Below the pieces are notes generated by a model. The model saw only the letters and a list, made by a program, of their open reading frames with translations. It made no database searches and had not been told where the DNA came from. From Mycobacterium sp. UM_CSW (lineage in GTDB: Bacteria; Actinomycetota; Actinomycetes; Mycobacteriales; Mycobacteriaceae): a stretch of DNA of 48,264 nucleotides. Made by a program: the position numbers and the translations under genes. Numbering within the stretch: the first letter of the stretch is position 1; every line of letters starts with the position of its first letter. Below are positions 1-8,513 of the stretch, one piece after another. The DNA lies in assembly GCF_000455205.1 (NCBI RefSeq), contig NZ_AUWQ01000124.1, positions 1-48,264 of the forward strand, given 5' to 3'.

Positions 1-787
1 CGTCCGGATGCGCCGCGGCCACCTCGCTGCACGCGTCCTTGACGCGCACGCCGCCGGCAACCATCGCCTCCACCTCGGCCACCAGTGACGGCAGGTCGGC
101 GCGCGGCGTCGCGCCGGCGAGCACGACGGTGATCTCGCCCAGCACCCCGTCGTTCGCCCACGTGGCCAGCTCCTCCAGCGAACCGCGCACCACTTCCTCG
201 TGCACCTTCGTCAGCTCGCGGCAGACCACCGCCCGGCGGGCGCCGCCGAGTTCGTCCACGGCGTCGCGCAGGCAGGCCGCCAGCCGCCGCGGCGATTCGA
301 AGAACACGCAGGTGCGGCGCTCGTCGGACAGCGAGGCCAACCAGGTCCGGCGCGCCGACTTCTTGCGCGGGGCGAACCCCTCGAAGCAGAACCGCTCCGA
401 CGGCAGCCCGGACACGGCCAGCGCGGTCGTCACCGCGGACGGCCCGGGCAGACAGGTCAGCGGAACCCCGGCCTCGACGCACGCCGCGACCAGCCGGTAG
501 CCGGGGTCGCTGATCAACGGCATGCCGGCGTCGCTGACCATCAGCACCGTCGCCCCGGCCTTCATCGCGTCGACGAGGGCGGGCACCCGAACGGCCTCCA
601 CCCGGTCGTACAGGCTGACCACCCGACCCTTGATCTCGGCTTCCAGCGCCTTGGCCAGGATCCGCACCCGCCGGGTGTCCTCGGCGGCCACCACGTCGGC
701 GTGGGCCAGCGCGTCGACCAGGCGCGGCGAGGCATCCGACGGTTGTCCCAGGGGCGTCGCGCCCAGCAATAGGCGACCGGAGGTCAT
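1..787 (-). CDS. rsmI: 16S rRNA (cytidine(1402)-2'-O)-methyltransferase RsmI, 3' part cut by window edge
   Basis: SAM-dependent tetrapyrrole-methylase-fold enzyme that 2'-O-methylates C1402 of 16S rRNA. Visible family signatures are the N-terminal LLGATPLGQPSDASPRL, then DVVAAEDTRR, the loop VLMVSDAGMPLISDPGYRL, LPGPSAVTTALAVSGL and CFEGFAPRKK. About 262 codons are present and the C-terminus runs off the left edge. The ATG at 787 is chosen because a TAGGCT -10 box lies 7 nt upstream (800-795), as in a leaderless mRNA. It is divergent from pmt with only 24 bp between the two starts, the arrangement of Rv1003/Rv1002c in M. tuberculosis. The identification is firm; the missing C-terminus is only due to the window edge. 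Confidence 0.95.
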   Translation of the reverse strand, partial: MTSGRLLLGATPLGQPSDASPRLVDALAHADVVAAEDTRRVRILAKALEAEIKGRVVSLYDRVEAVRVPALVDAMKAGATVLMVSDAGMPLISDPGYRLVAACVEAGVPLTCLPGPSAVTTALAVSGLPSERFCFEGFAPRKKSARRTWLASLSDERRTCVFFESPRRLAACLRDAVDELGGARRAVVCRELTKVHEEVVRGSLEELATWANDGVLGEITVVLAGATPRADLPSLVAEVEAMVAGGVRVKDACSEVAAAHPD

Positions 788-794
788 GACGGAC

Positions 795-804
795 AGCCTA
801 CGAT
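795..804. promoter_or_regulatory. Overlapping divergent leaderless -10 boxes of rsmI and pmt
   Basis: TACGAT at 799-804 (+) ends 7 nt before the pmt ATG at 812. TAGGCT at 800-795 (-) ends 7 nt before the rsmI ATG at 787. The two hexamers share bases 799-800. Mycobacterial SigA-type promoters need little beyond TAnnnT, and starting about 7 nt downstream gives leaderless mRNAs. The hexamers and spacing are seen; the promoter function is inferred. Confidence 0.6.
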
Positions 805-811
805 CGACGTG

Positions 812-2368
812 ATGACCGCCCCGCCCCGCGAAAGCGCCGTCGCCGAGCGCGAGCGTGTCGTACCCGTCGACAGCCCGGGCCCGCTGGTTCCGGTGGCGGA
901 CTTCGGGCCGACCGACACCATTCGCGGCTGGGTCGCGACCGGGGTGATCACGGTGCTGGCGACGGTGACCCGGTTCCTCAACCTGGGCTCGCCGACGGAT
1001 GCCGGCACGCCCGTCTTCGACGAGAAGCACTACGCGCCCCAGGCCTGGCAGGTGCTGCACAACCATGGGGTGGAGGACAACCCCGGGTTCGGCCTGGTCG
1101 TGCACCCGCCGGTCGGCAAGCAGTTGATCGCTCTCGGCGAGGCGGTCTTCGGCTACAACGGGGTGGGCTGGCGGTTCACCGGCGCCCTGCTCGGCGTCGT
1201 CATGGCGGTGCTGGTGATGCGGACCGTCCGGCGGATCAGCCGCTCGACGCTGGTCGGCGCGATCGCCGGGGTGCTGGTGATCTGCGACGGCGTCAGCTTC
1301 GTCACCGCGCGGACCGCCCTGCTCGACGGCCTGTTGACCTTCTTCGTGGTCGCCGCGTTCGGCGCGCTGATCGTCGACCGCGATCAGGTGCGCTGGCGAC
1401 TGCACATCGCGCTCGTGGAGGGCCGCAGCGCCCAAACCCTATGGGGCCCAAGGCTTGGCGTGCGTTGGTGGCGCTTCCTCGCCGGGGTGATGCTCGGATT
1501 GGCTTGCGGCACAAAGTGGTCCGGTCTCTACTTCGTGCTGTTCTTCGGTGTGCTGTCATTGGCGTTCGACGTCGCGGCGCGGCGCCAATACCAGGTGACC
1601 CGGCCGTGGCTCGGGGTCTTGCGGCGCGACCTGATTCCCACCGGGTACGCGCTGGCGCTCATCCCGTTCGCGGTATACCTCGCCAGCTACGCGCCCTGGT
1701 TCGCGTCGGAGACCGCGATCGACCGCCACGAGGTCGGCCAGTCGATCGGCCCGCACTCCGTCGTTCCCCTGCCCGACGCCATTCGCTCGCTGTGGCACTA
1801 CACCGCCAAGGCGTTTCAGTTCCACGCGGGCCTGACGAACTCCGCCGGCAACTATCACCCGTGGGAATCCAAACCGTGGAGCTGGCCGATGTCGTTGCGG
1901 CCGGTCCTCTACGCCATCGACCAGCAGAACGTCCCTGGCTGCGGCGCGCAGTCGTGCGTCAAGGCGGAGATGTTGGTGGGCACCCCGGCGATGTGGTGGC
2001 TGGCGGTGCCGGTGTTGCTCTACGCCTGTTGGCGAATGCTGGTCCGCCGGGACTGGCGCTATGCGGCCGTTTTGACTGGCTACTGCGCGGGGTGGCTGCC
2101 GTGGTTCGCCGACATCGACCGGCAGATGTACTTCTTCTACGCCGCGACGATGGCGCCGTTCCTGGCCATGGGCATCGCGCTGATCTGCGGCGACATCCTC
2201 TACGCCCGCAACCAGAACTCCGAACGGCGCACGCTCGGACTGATCGCGGTCAGCTGTTATGTCGCATTAGTGGTGACCAATTTCGCGTGGCTGTTCCCCG
2301 TGCTCACCGGCCTGCCGATTTCCCAGCAGACCTGGAACATGGAGATCTGGCTGCCCAGCTGGCGCTAG
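812..2368 (+). CDS. pmt: Polyprenol-phosphate-mannose-protein O-mannosyltransferase (GT39)
   Basis: Membrane GT-C enzyme that transfers mannose from polyprenyl-P-mannose to Ser/Thr of Sec-exported proteins (Rv1002c in M. tuberculosis). The 518-aa product has many hydrophobic segments and the GT39 first-loop acidic pair in PVFDEKHYAPQAW. Also visible are VHPPVGKQLIALGE, FRFL-type loops (DGVSFVTARTALLDGLL), LACGTKWSGLYF and the HPWESKPWSWP segment of the MIR-less bacterial PMTs. A GTG at 809 is possible, but the TACGAT box 7 nt upstream of ATG 812 favours the ATG. The gene is followed at once by the palindrome 2378-2445, which probably ends transcription. Confidence 0.95.
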   Translation: MTAPPRESAVAERERVVPVDSPGPLVPVADFGPTDTIRGWVATGVITVLATVTRFLNLGSPTDAGTPVFDEKHYAPQAWQVLHNHGVEDNPGFGLVVHPPVGKQLIALGEAVFGYNGVGWRFTGALLGVVMAVLVMRTVRRISRSTLVGAIAGVLVICDGVSFVTARTALLDGLLTFFVVAAFGALIVDRDQVRWRLHIALVEGRSAQTLWGPRLGVRWWRFLAGVMLGLACGTKWSGLYFVLFFGVLSLAFDVAARRQYQVTRPWLGVLRRDLIPTGYALALIPFAVYLASYAPWFASETAIDRHEVGQSIGPHSVVPLPDAIRSLWHYTAKAFQFHAGLTNSAGNYHPWESKPWSWPMSLRPVLYAIDQQNVPGCGAQSCVKAEMLVGTPAMWWLAVPVLLYACWRMLVRRDWRYAAVLTGYCAGWLPWFADIDRQMYFFYAATMAPFLAMGIALICGDILYARNQNSERRTLGLIAVSCYVALVVTNFAWLFPVLTGLPISQQTWNMEIWLPSWR

Positions 2369-2377
2369 TTCTCGCAT

Positions 2378-2445
2378 CTGTCGGCGAGATTGCCGTGGTG
2401 GCTGCGATTCGCGCGCCAGCACAACCATGACGGCAATCTCGACAG
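2378..2445. repeat. Imperfect palindrome, copy 1 (left flank of DUF559 gene)
   Basis: The core at 2385-2441 begins CGAGATTGCC and ends GGCAATCTCG, a perfect 10-bp inverted repeat. The flanking CTGT and ACAG extend the arms with a bulge. The interior GTGGTGG and CCATGAC can partly pair, giving a long hairpin. The 57-bp core is repeated in the same orientation at 3311-3367 with about four differences. It lies between the pmt stop and the DUF559-gene start, so it could be a terminator, an operator or an element end. Confidence 0.85.
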
Positions 2446-2475
2446 GCTGTCGGTCGTCGTGCGCATCATAAGCGC

Positions 2476-3324
2476 GTGGTGGGGGTCTTTCTCGGCAGTG
2501 AGGCAGTAGCGCGCGGCGCCCTCACGCGCGGCCAATTGCGCTGGAACTACCGGAAGATTCATCGCGACGTATACCTACCCAAGAACGCAGCACGGTCGCT
2601 GAGGGATGACATCTACGCCGCCTGGCTGTGGTCCGGCCGTCGAGGAATCATCGCGGGCCGAGCGGCAGCAGCCCTCCACGGAGCCAAATGGGTCGAGGAC
2701 TTCACCCCGATAGAAATCGTCGGGCCGTTCAACCATCCACCGCCCGGCATCATCGTCCGCCGCGAACGCATCGCCGCACAGGATCTCGTTGAACGGGGTC
2801 AGCTGCTGCTGACTGACCGGTCGCGTACCGCGTTCGATCTGGCGCGTCACCTGGCACGCGATCTTGCGGTCGCCAATCTTGACGCGTTATCAGCCGCTAC
2901 CGGGATCACCGCCGCTGATGTGATGCCGTTGATCGACCGCCATCCGGGCGCAAGGGGCGTGCGTCGCTGTCGAACGGCGCTCTCACTAATGGACGGTGGC
3001 GCGCAGTCGCCCAAGGAAACCTGGTTGCGGCTCGCGCTCATCGATGCCGGCTTGCCGCGACCTACCACACAGATTCACGTCACCGATGGCAACCTCGTCG
3101 CGTACCTCGACATGGGCTGGGACGGGCCAATGGTGGCGCTCGAATACGACGGTGACCAACATCGCACCGATCGGCGCCAATACGTGCGCGACATCCGCCG
3201 AGCCGAGATGATTCATCGCCTTGGCTGGGAGGTGATCAAGGTGATCAACGAAGACCGGCCGAACGTCGTCATTCAACGGGCACGCGACGCCTTGGCCCGC
3301 CGATCTGCAGCGAGATTGCCCTGA
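2476..3324 (+). CDS. AbiEi-like N-terminal / DUF559 (Vsr-like) endonuclease-fold protein
   Basis: The 282-aa product has an N-terminal AbiEi-type winged-helix region (about residues 10-110; ALTRGQLRW, HRDVYLPK, AGRAAAALHGA). The C-terminus (about 175-275) reads like DUF559, a PD-(D/E)xK fold related to Vsr. Candidate catalytic acidic residues are E181 (SPKETWLRLAL), D212 (VAYLDMGW) and E223 (LEYDGDQHR), followed by a GWEVIKV strand. It could nick or cut DNA, or be a solo regulator; no partner toxin is adjacent. The start is GTG 2476. The stop lies inside the second palindrome. M. tuberculosis, as I recall it, has pmt and arcA adjacent, so this gene looks inserted. The domain calls are moderate and the activity is unknown. 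Confidence 0.75.
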   Translation: MVGVFLGSEAVARGALTRGQLRWNYRKIHRDVYLPKNAARSLRDDIYAAWLWSGRRGIIAGRAAAALHGAKWVEDFTPIEIVGPFNHPPPGIIVRRERIAAQDLVERGQLLLTDRSRTAFDLARHLARDLAVANLDALSAATGITAADVMPLIDRHPGARGVRRCRTALSLMDGGAQSPKETWLRLALIDAGLPRPTTQIHVTDGNLVAYLDMGWDGPMVALEYDGDQHRTDRRQYVRDIRRAEMIHRLGWEVIKVINEDRPNVVIQRARDALARRSAARLP

Positions 3325-3373
3325 TGGCTGCGATTCGCGCACCAGCACAACCATGCCGGCAATCTCGGTGCAG
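3305..3373. repeat. Imperfect palindrome, copy 2 (right flank of DUF559 gene)
   Basis: The 16-bp arms CTGCAGCGAGATTGCC (3305-3320) and GGCAATCTCGGTGCAG (3358-3373) match at 15 of 16 positions. The 57-bp core 3311-3367 equals 2385-2441 except for about four bases. It overlaps the last codons of the DUF559 gene, including its stop, and ends 5 bp before the arcA stop. It may also serve as a bidirectional terminator for these convergent genes. Confidence 0.85.
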
Positions 3374-3378
3374 AAGGC

Positions 3379-4590
3379 CTACACCGGATCGCGCGCGGCG
3401 GGGCACGACATGCACCGGGGGCCGCCGCGGCCGGTGCTCAATTCGGACCCGGCGATGGTGAGCACCTCGATGCCCGCGTCCTGCAGGCGGGCGTTGGTCT
3501 GCGCGTTGCGCTCGTAGGCGACGACGACGCCGGGTGCCAGCGCCAACGTGTTGTTGCCGTCGTCCCACTGCTCCCGCTCGGCCACGAGGGGATCCAAACC
3601 GGTGTCGATCACCCGCAGCTTGTCGATCCCCATCGCCTTGGCGGCTGCTTCCAGGAACGGCGTCTCGTCGCCGATGGTGACACCGCCGGGGGTGCGCTGG
3701 ATCGTGTACGCCGACAGCGTGTCGACGATGTTCGCGTACATCACCACGGTGTCGGTGTCGACCATCGTGCACACCGTGTCCAGGTGCATTTGCGCGCGCC
3801 GCTGGGCGATCGGCACCGCGAGCACGGTGTCGGCGAGATCGTCGTCAAAAAGGCTGCGCGCCAACGCTTCCGCACCGGCGGGGGTGGTCCGTTCACCAAC
3901 CCCGACCGCGATCACGCCGGGGGCGAGCAGCAGCACGTCGCCGCCCTCGACGGGGGCGGTGCGGGACTCGTAGGCGCGCCGCACCCCGGTGAACCGCGGG
4001 TGATGGGCATAGATCAGGTCGGTCAACGACGCCTCGCGAACGCGCGCGCGCAGCGCCAGGGTCGGGATCACCACCCGCGGCCCGATCCAGATCGACGAGT
4101 CACGGGTGAACACCAGGTTCGGCAGTGGATCGATGACGAAATCCGCCCCGTGGTGCATGCGAAGCACCAGGGAGACCTCGGTGCGGGTGTCCGGCGGCAG
4201 CTCGTTGAAGGTCATGCCGCCCATCAGCAGGTTGGCCAGCGTCACCGGGTCCAGCCCCCGCAGGTAGGCCGAAAGCTCTTGCGCCAGTGGCGTCCCGAGC
4301 CGGCGAGCGTCCACCGCCGCGGCGACACCCTGCATCCGGGCGGCACCGCTGTGGTTGAGGGCCTCGGTCAGCAGATCCGACAGCAGCAGCACCTCGACGC
4401 CGCGGGAACGCAACAGCTCGGCGAACTCGTCGTGCTCCTCCTGCGCCCGCGCGACCCAGGGCAGCCCGTCGAAGAGCAGCTGGTCGTTGTTGCGCGGATT
4501 GAGCCGGCGCAGCTCCGCGCCGGGGCGGTGCAGGATGGCGACCCGAAGCGCGCCCACCTCTGAATTGGTGCCCAGCTCGACAACACCCAC
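3379..4590 (-). CDS. arcA: Arginine deiminase
   Basis: Cytosolic enzyme that hydrolyses L-arginine to citrulline and ammonia. The product is 403 aa, close to the 402 I recall for Rv1001. Visible features are the N-terminal guanidine-binding region ([17 protein letters not shown]), [12 protein letters not shown] with the catalytic-site Asp, the [11 protein letters not shown] histidine/aspartate segment, [17 protein letters not shown], and the C-terminal nucleophile loop [13 protein letters not shown]. An open frame continues upstream, but GTG 4590 is preferred. It aligns with the family N-terminus and a TACCGT box (4603-4598) sits 7 nt upstream, giving a leaderless mRNA. No arcB or arcC is adjacent, so it is not in a classic ADI operon. 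Confidence 0.93.
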   Translation of the reverse strand: MGVVELGTNSEVGALRVAILHRPGAELRRLNPRNNDQLLFDGLPWVARAQEEHDEFAELLRSRGVEVLLLSDLLTEALNHSGAARMQGVAAAVDARRLGTPLAQELSAYLRGLDPVTLANLLMGGMTFNELPPDTRTEVSLVLRMHHGADFVIDPLPNLVFTRDSSIWIGPRVVIPTLALRARVREASLTDLIYAHHPRFTGVRRAYESRTAPVEGGDVLLLAPGVIAVGVGERTTPAGAEALARSLFDDDLADTVLAVPIAQRRAQMHLDTVCTMVDTDTVVMYANIVDTLSAYTIQRTPGGVTIGDETPFLEAAAKAMGIDKLRVIDTGLDPLVAEREQWDDGNNTLALAPGVVVAYERNAQTNARLQDAGIEVLTIAGSELSTGRGGPRCMSCPAARDPV

Positions 4591-4647
4591 CCTGAAAACG
4601 GTAGCCGGTCGCGAGGCCGGCCCCCTTCTCATCGAACGGGTGTGCGA

Positions 4648-4653
4648 TAAAAT
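4648..4653 (+). promoter_or_regulatory. Leaderless -10 box (TAAAAT) of the AlkB-like gene
   Basis: TAAAAT at 4648-4653 lies 7 nt before GTG 4661. It overlaps the alternative in-frame ATG at 4652, so a transcript from this box could not use that ATG. This decides the start in favour of 4661. The function is inferred from spacing alone. Confidence 0.5.
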
Positions 4654-4660
4654 GGGCGCC

Positions 4661-5257
4661 GTGAGCATCGCGGTACAGGGCTCGCTGTTCGAGCACACCG
4701 AGCGCAGACAGCTCGGTGACGGCGCCTTCATCGAGATCCGCGCCGCCTGGCTGGCCGAGGCCGACGACCTGTTCGCCGACCTCCTATCGACCGTCCCATG
4801 GCGGGCCGAGCGCCGCCACATGTACGACCGGGTGGTCGACGTGCCGCGGCTGGTCAGCTTCCACGACCTGACCGTCGAGGATCCCCCACACCCGCTGCTG
4901 GGCAAGCTGCGGCGGCGGCTCAACGACATCTACGCCGGCGAGCTCGGCGAGCCCTTCACCAGCGTCGGATTGTGCTGTTACCGCGACGGCTCGGACAGCG
5001 TGGCCTGGCACGGCGACACCATCGGGCGCAGCAGCTCGCAGGACACCATGGTGGCGATCGTCAGCCTGGGCGCGACGCGCACTTTCGCGATGCGGCGGCG
5101 CGGTGGCGGCCCGTCGCTGCGGCTGCCGCAGGCCCACGGCGATCTGCTGGTGATGGGCGGATCGTGCCAGCGCACCTGGGAGCACTCGGTGCCCAAGACC
5201 TCGGCGCCGATCGGCCCGCGCGTGAGCATCCAGTTCCGTCCCCGCGACGTGCGCTAG
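4661..5257 (+). CDS. AlkB-like Fe(II)/2-oxoglutarate dioxygenase
   Basis: Predicted alpha-ketoglutarate-dependent dioxygenase of the AlkB family (Rv1000c-like), perhaps oxidatively dealkylating nucleic acid. The double-stranded beta-helix metal site is visible as HGD in [10 protein letters not shown] and the distal His in [18 protein letters not shown] supplies the 2-oxoglutarate-binding arginines. [15 protein letters not shown] and [14 protein letters not shown] are typical AlkB strands. The length is 198 aa from GTG 4661; an ATG at 4652 would add three residues. It is divergent from arcA and convergent with the DUF5642 gene, with a terminator hairpin just after the stop. The fold is confident; the substrate is unknown. 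Confidence 0.88.
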   Translation: MSIAVQGSLFEHTERRQLGDGAFIEIRAAWLAEADDLFADLLSTVPWRAERRHMYDRVVDVPRLVSFHDLTVEDPPHPLLGKLRRRLNDIYAGELGEPFTSVGLCCYRDGSDSVAWHGDTIGRSSSQDTMVAIVSLGATRTFAMRRRGGGPSLRLPQAHGDLLVMGGSCQRTWEHSVPKTSAPIGPRVSIQFRPRDVR

Positions 5258-5261
5258 CGGC

Positions 5262-5281
5262 GCTGCCGCAGACGCGGCAGC
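5262..5281 (+). terminator. Intrinsic-type hairpin after the AlkB-like gene
   Basis: A perfect 8-bp stem GCTGCCGC/GCGGCAGC with tetraloop AGAC begins 5 bp after the stop codon. There is no U-tract, as is usual in mycobacteria. It can act for the convergent gene too. Confidence 0.55.
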
Positions 5282-5286
5282 AATGT

Positions 5287-5382
5287 CCCAGCCGGGCGCC
5301 GTGGGTCGCCGCCATCGGCCTAGCGGCGATCACAAGCACGGCCCAGCCGGGCGCGGTGGGTCGCCGCCATCGGCCTAGCGGC
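5287..5382. repeat. 41-bp direct repeat, two copies
   Basis: Copies at 5287-5327 and 5342-5382 differ at one position (c/g) and are separated by 14 bp. They fill the spacer between the convergent AlkB-like and DUF5642 genes. The second copy abuts the stop codon of the DUF5642 gene. The repeat looks like a recent local duplication, possibly variable in copy number between strains. Confidence 0.85.
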
Positions 5383-6039
5383 CTACGAACGGACCGCGGC
5401 GACCGCCTTGACGAGGAGGTCGCGCGCGCGTTGGGTGTCGATCTTGGCCACCGGCTGGTCCGGAATGACCAGCGGGTTGGCGATGACGATCACCTGGTAA
5501 TCACCAAATTGGGCCGAATAGTCGTACAGCTCGCCGGTGCGCGCTCCCCCGCCGACCACGGCCTGCAGGACGCGGTGCACGCCCGCGGTGCGGGCCCCGT
5601 CGATGTGCGGCGCGTCGATCGCCTCGATGCCGCCCCGTACCCCGGTCCCGGCGAATGCGACCTTGGCGCAGTCCTTCCCGGGGTCGTTGAACGGCAGGGC
5701 TTTTGACGTCTCCAAGGCGATGACTACGAACCGGTTGCCGTTGCCCTCGGCGGAGACGGCGGCCATGTTGCCCTGCAAGTCGGGTGGCATGTCCGGGCCG
5801 ACCGCCGCTTTCGCGCAGTTCGCCGGGTCGAAAGTCAGGCCGTCGGGCAGTTTCCGGGCCGAGAGCAGCTTGGGGTCGACGCCTCGGACGGGGATGTCGG
5901 TGACCTTGTAGTCGGGCCCGAAGCTCGACTTGACGTCGACGACCTTGCCGATGTCGGCCTTGACGGGGGCGGGATCGTTGCCCGACGAGCATCCGGCGAG
6001 CACGCACACGGAGGCGGTCGCGAGCAACACCTTCAACAT
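5383..6039 (-). CDS. DUF5642 family lipoprotein, copy A
   Basis: A 218-aa exported lipoprotein with signal MLKVLLATASVCVLAGC; the lipobox LAGC anchors the mature protein at Cys17. The mature part shares the phrase IDAPHIDGA with the gene directly upstream (6067-6741), and the pair are clearly paralogues. Rv0999 occupies this place in M. tuberculosis; its function is not known to me. ATG 6039 is chosen because TAGATT (6052-6047) lies 7 nt upstream, giving a leaderless start; the open frame has a TTG further up at 6057. No catalytic motif is visible. Confidence 0.82.
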   Translation of the reverse strand: MLKVLLATASVCVLAGCSSGNDPAPVKADIGKVVDVKSSFGPDYKVTDIPVRGVDPKLLSARKLPDGLTFDPANCAKAAVGPDMPPDLQGNMAAVSAEGNGNRFVVIALETSKALPFNDPGKDCAKVAFAGTGVRGGIEAIDAPHIDGARTAGVHRVLQAVVGGGARTGELYDYSAQFGDYQVIVIANPLVIPDQPVAKIDTQRARDLLVKAVAAVRS

Positions 6040-6066
6040 CGTGGCCAATCTACCCAACGGGGACGC

Positions 6067-6741
6067 TCAGCCGCGCAATGTGGACACCGTTTTGACGAGC
6101 AGGTCGGCGGCGAACTGCGGCGGTAGCGCGGGCAGCGTCGAACCGGGGTCCGTGGTCAGCGTGGTGAACGCGTAGTACTGGCCCAGGTAGGCGGTGAAAG
6201 TGTATGCGCGCGAATCGATTTCGGTGCCCGATTCGACGGACGACTTGGTGTCGGCCACCATGCCGAGCGTCGCCGCGCCGTCGATGTGAGGGGCGTCGAT
6301 GAGTCGAACGCTGGCGGTGGTGTGGCCGTCGCTCATGGTCCACCGCCCGCACGCCGCGACGACGCCCTGGTCGAGGTCCACCGGCCCTGGCAAAGCCACC
6401 ACCACCGCGTCGACGATGCCGCCGGTCCCCGACCCGGAAAAGCCCTGCGCGGACTGGTCACGTCCGTTGCCCGGGTCGGCGAGCGTCGCGCACGGCAGCG
6501 GCTTGGCGCTCGCGGCGGCCTCGAGGCTCCAGATGACCCTCGGCGACGCCCCGCTCGGAATGTTGGTGGTCACCTCGTAGTGGGGAGGCAGCTCGCCAAC
6601 CACCCGCTTGATGTTGGCGGGGTTGACGGTTGCGTTGGGGGCGGCGGCCGATTTGGTGGGCGCGACCGACGGCGCGGGCGCGTGGGTGTGCGCACACGCC
6701 GTCATCAGGACAACCGGAATCCCAATCCACAACGGCCGCAT
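6067..6741 (-). CDS. DUF5642 family lipoprotein, copy B
   Basis: A 224-aa product with a short signal MRPLWIGIPVVLMTAC and lipobox MTAC (Cys16). A Pro/Ala-rich linker follows, then a globular domain of about 175 residues similar to copy A (LPPHYEVTTNIPSGASP, IDAPHIDGAATLG). Two closely spaced lipoprotein paralogues suggest a tandem duplication followed by strong divergence. It starts 6 bp after the acetyltransferase stop, so it probably shares that transcript. No enzymatic residues are recognised; it is probably a ligand-binding or scaffold protein on the outer face of the membrane. Confidence 0.82.
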   Translation of the reverse strand: MRPLWIGIPVVLMTACAHTHAPAPSVAPTKSAAAPNATVNPANIKRVVGELPPHYEVTTNIPSGASPRVIWSLEAAASAKPLPCATLADPGNGRDQSAQGFSGSGTGGIVDAVVVALPGPVDLDQGVVAACGRWTMSDGHTTASVRLIDAPHIDGAATLGMVADTKSSVESGTEIDSRAYTFTAYLGQYYAFTTLTTDPGSTLPALPPQFAADLLVKTVSTLRG

Positions 6742-6747
6742 GCCCGT

Positions 6748-7803
<1,056 letters not shown>

Positions 7804-8427
7804 TTACTTGCCGCAGCCTTCCGCACCGTCGGGTGGGGAGCCGGCACGGTCGAGCCGGAACACCGCTTGGTTGAAGCGGTCCGAACTCGTCGCCTTCTTT
7901 CCGTCGGCCTGAATGTACTGAAGCTGAACCGTTGCCATGAAATCTCCGACGGCCCGCAGGGTCGGGCTGTTGAACGCCACTCGATAACAATGGTCGCGCA
8001 TCAGATCCCAGGCGACCGTCGCGTCGGAAGGCAACTCCTGCCACACCCGCCGTAACACCTCGAACCGGTCGACCGTATGCATATTCAAGGAGTAGCCGTG
8101 GATTCTGTCGGTGCCCTGGTCGGATACGTCGCTGTAGACGGCGCCGCCATGCGCGAGGTACTCCGGCAAGCTGGGATCTCGACCGTAGGCGTTGGGAGCC
8201 GCGGCGTTTGGCGTGTGCGAGTCGTCCCAAGCGGCCCGGGTGGCTCCAATACCGGGAACCGACTCGCCTTGGACCGCTGACGCGGCCGGCACCAACGCGA
8301 CGGCGGACGGGCTTGCCGGTGCGGCCGGTGTGCTTGTCGGCGATCGCGAACACCCCGCCGTGGCACTGACCAGGACGCAGCCCACCGCGATCGCGACTCG
8401 CACCGAGGGTGTTGGTGAGAACGACAT
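7804..8427 (-). CDS. Putative lipoprotein of unknown function
   Basis: A 207-aa product with a signal of about 26 residues ending in the lipobox ATAGC, then a Ser/Pro/Ala-rich linker. The C-terminal domain has two Cys (DHCYRVAF and the terminal EGCGK) that could form a disulphide. The domain, with GYSLNMHTVDRFEVL and AVGDFMATVQLQYIQADGKK, is not one I recognise. A GAGGAG Shine-Dalgarno lies 8 nt before ATG 8427. It is divergent from the EccE-like gene across an AT-rich 86-bp spacer with an inverted repeat, so the two may share regulation. Confidence 0.72.
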   Translation of the reverse strand: MSFSPTPSVRVAIAVGCVLVSATAGCSRSPTSTPAAPASPSAVALVPAASAVQGESVPGIGATRAAWDDSHTPNAAAPNAYGRDPSLPEYLAHGGAVYSDVSDQGTDRIHGYSLNMHTVDRFEVLRRVWQELPSDATVAWDLMRDHCYRVAFNSPTLRAVGDFMATVQLQYIQADGKKATSSDRFNQAVFRLDRAGSPPDGAEGCGK

Positions 8428-8472
8428 ACGCCGCTCCTCAGCTAGGGAGGCCAGCTACAAACGGACTATTTA

Positions 8473-8489
8473 GTAATAGACCATATTAC
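8473..8489. promoter_or_regulatory. Operator-like inverted repeat GTAATA-N5-TATTAC
   Basis: A perfect 6-bp inverted repeat with a GACCA spacer, inside an unusually AT-rich stretch (8462-8505) between the divergent lipoprotein and EccE-like genes. The size and symmetry suit a dimeric regulator. It could equally be part of an AT-rich promoter bound by Lsr2. Function inferred only. Confidence 0.4.
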
Positions 8490-8513
8490 AATACTTTCTG
8501 TATCATCAGGTAG

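Noticed and set aside
2385-3367. Insertion sequence or CRISPR array
   Set aside because: Two palindromes flank the DUF559 gene, but there is no transposase-type catalytic pattern, no clear target-site duplication, and only two repeat copies.
3379-4929. Longer arcA frame starting at 4929
   Set aside because: The first 113 codons overlap the AlkB-like gene antisense and match nothing in arginine deiminases. GTG 4590 with a -10 box is preferred.
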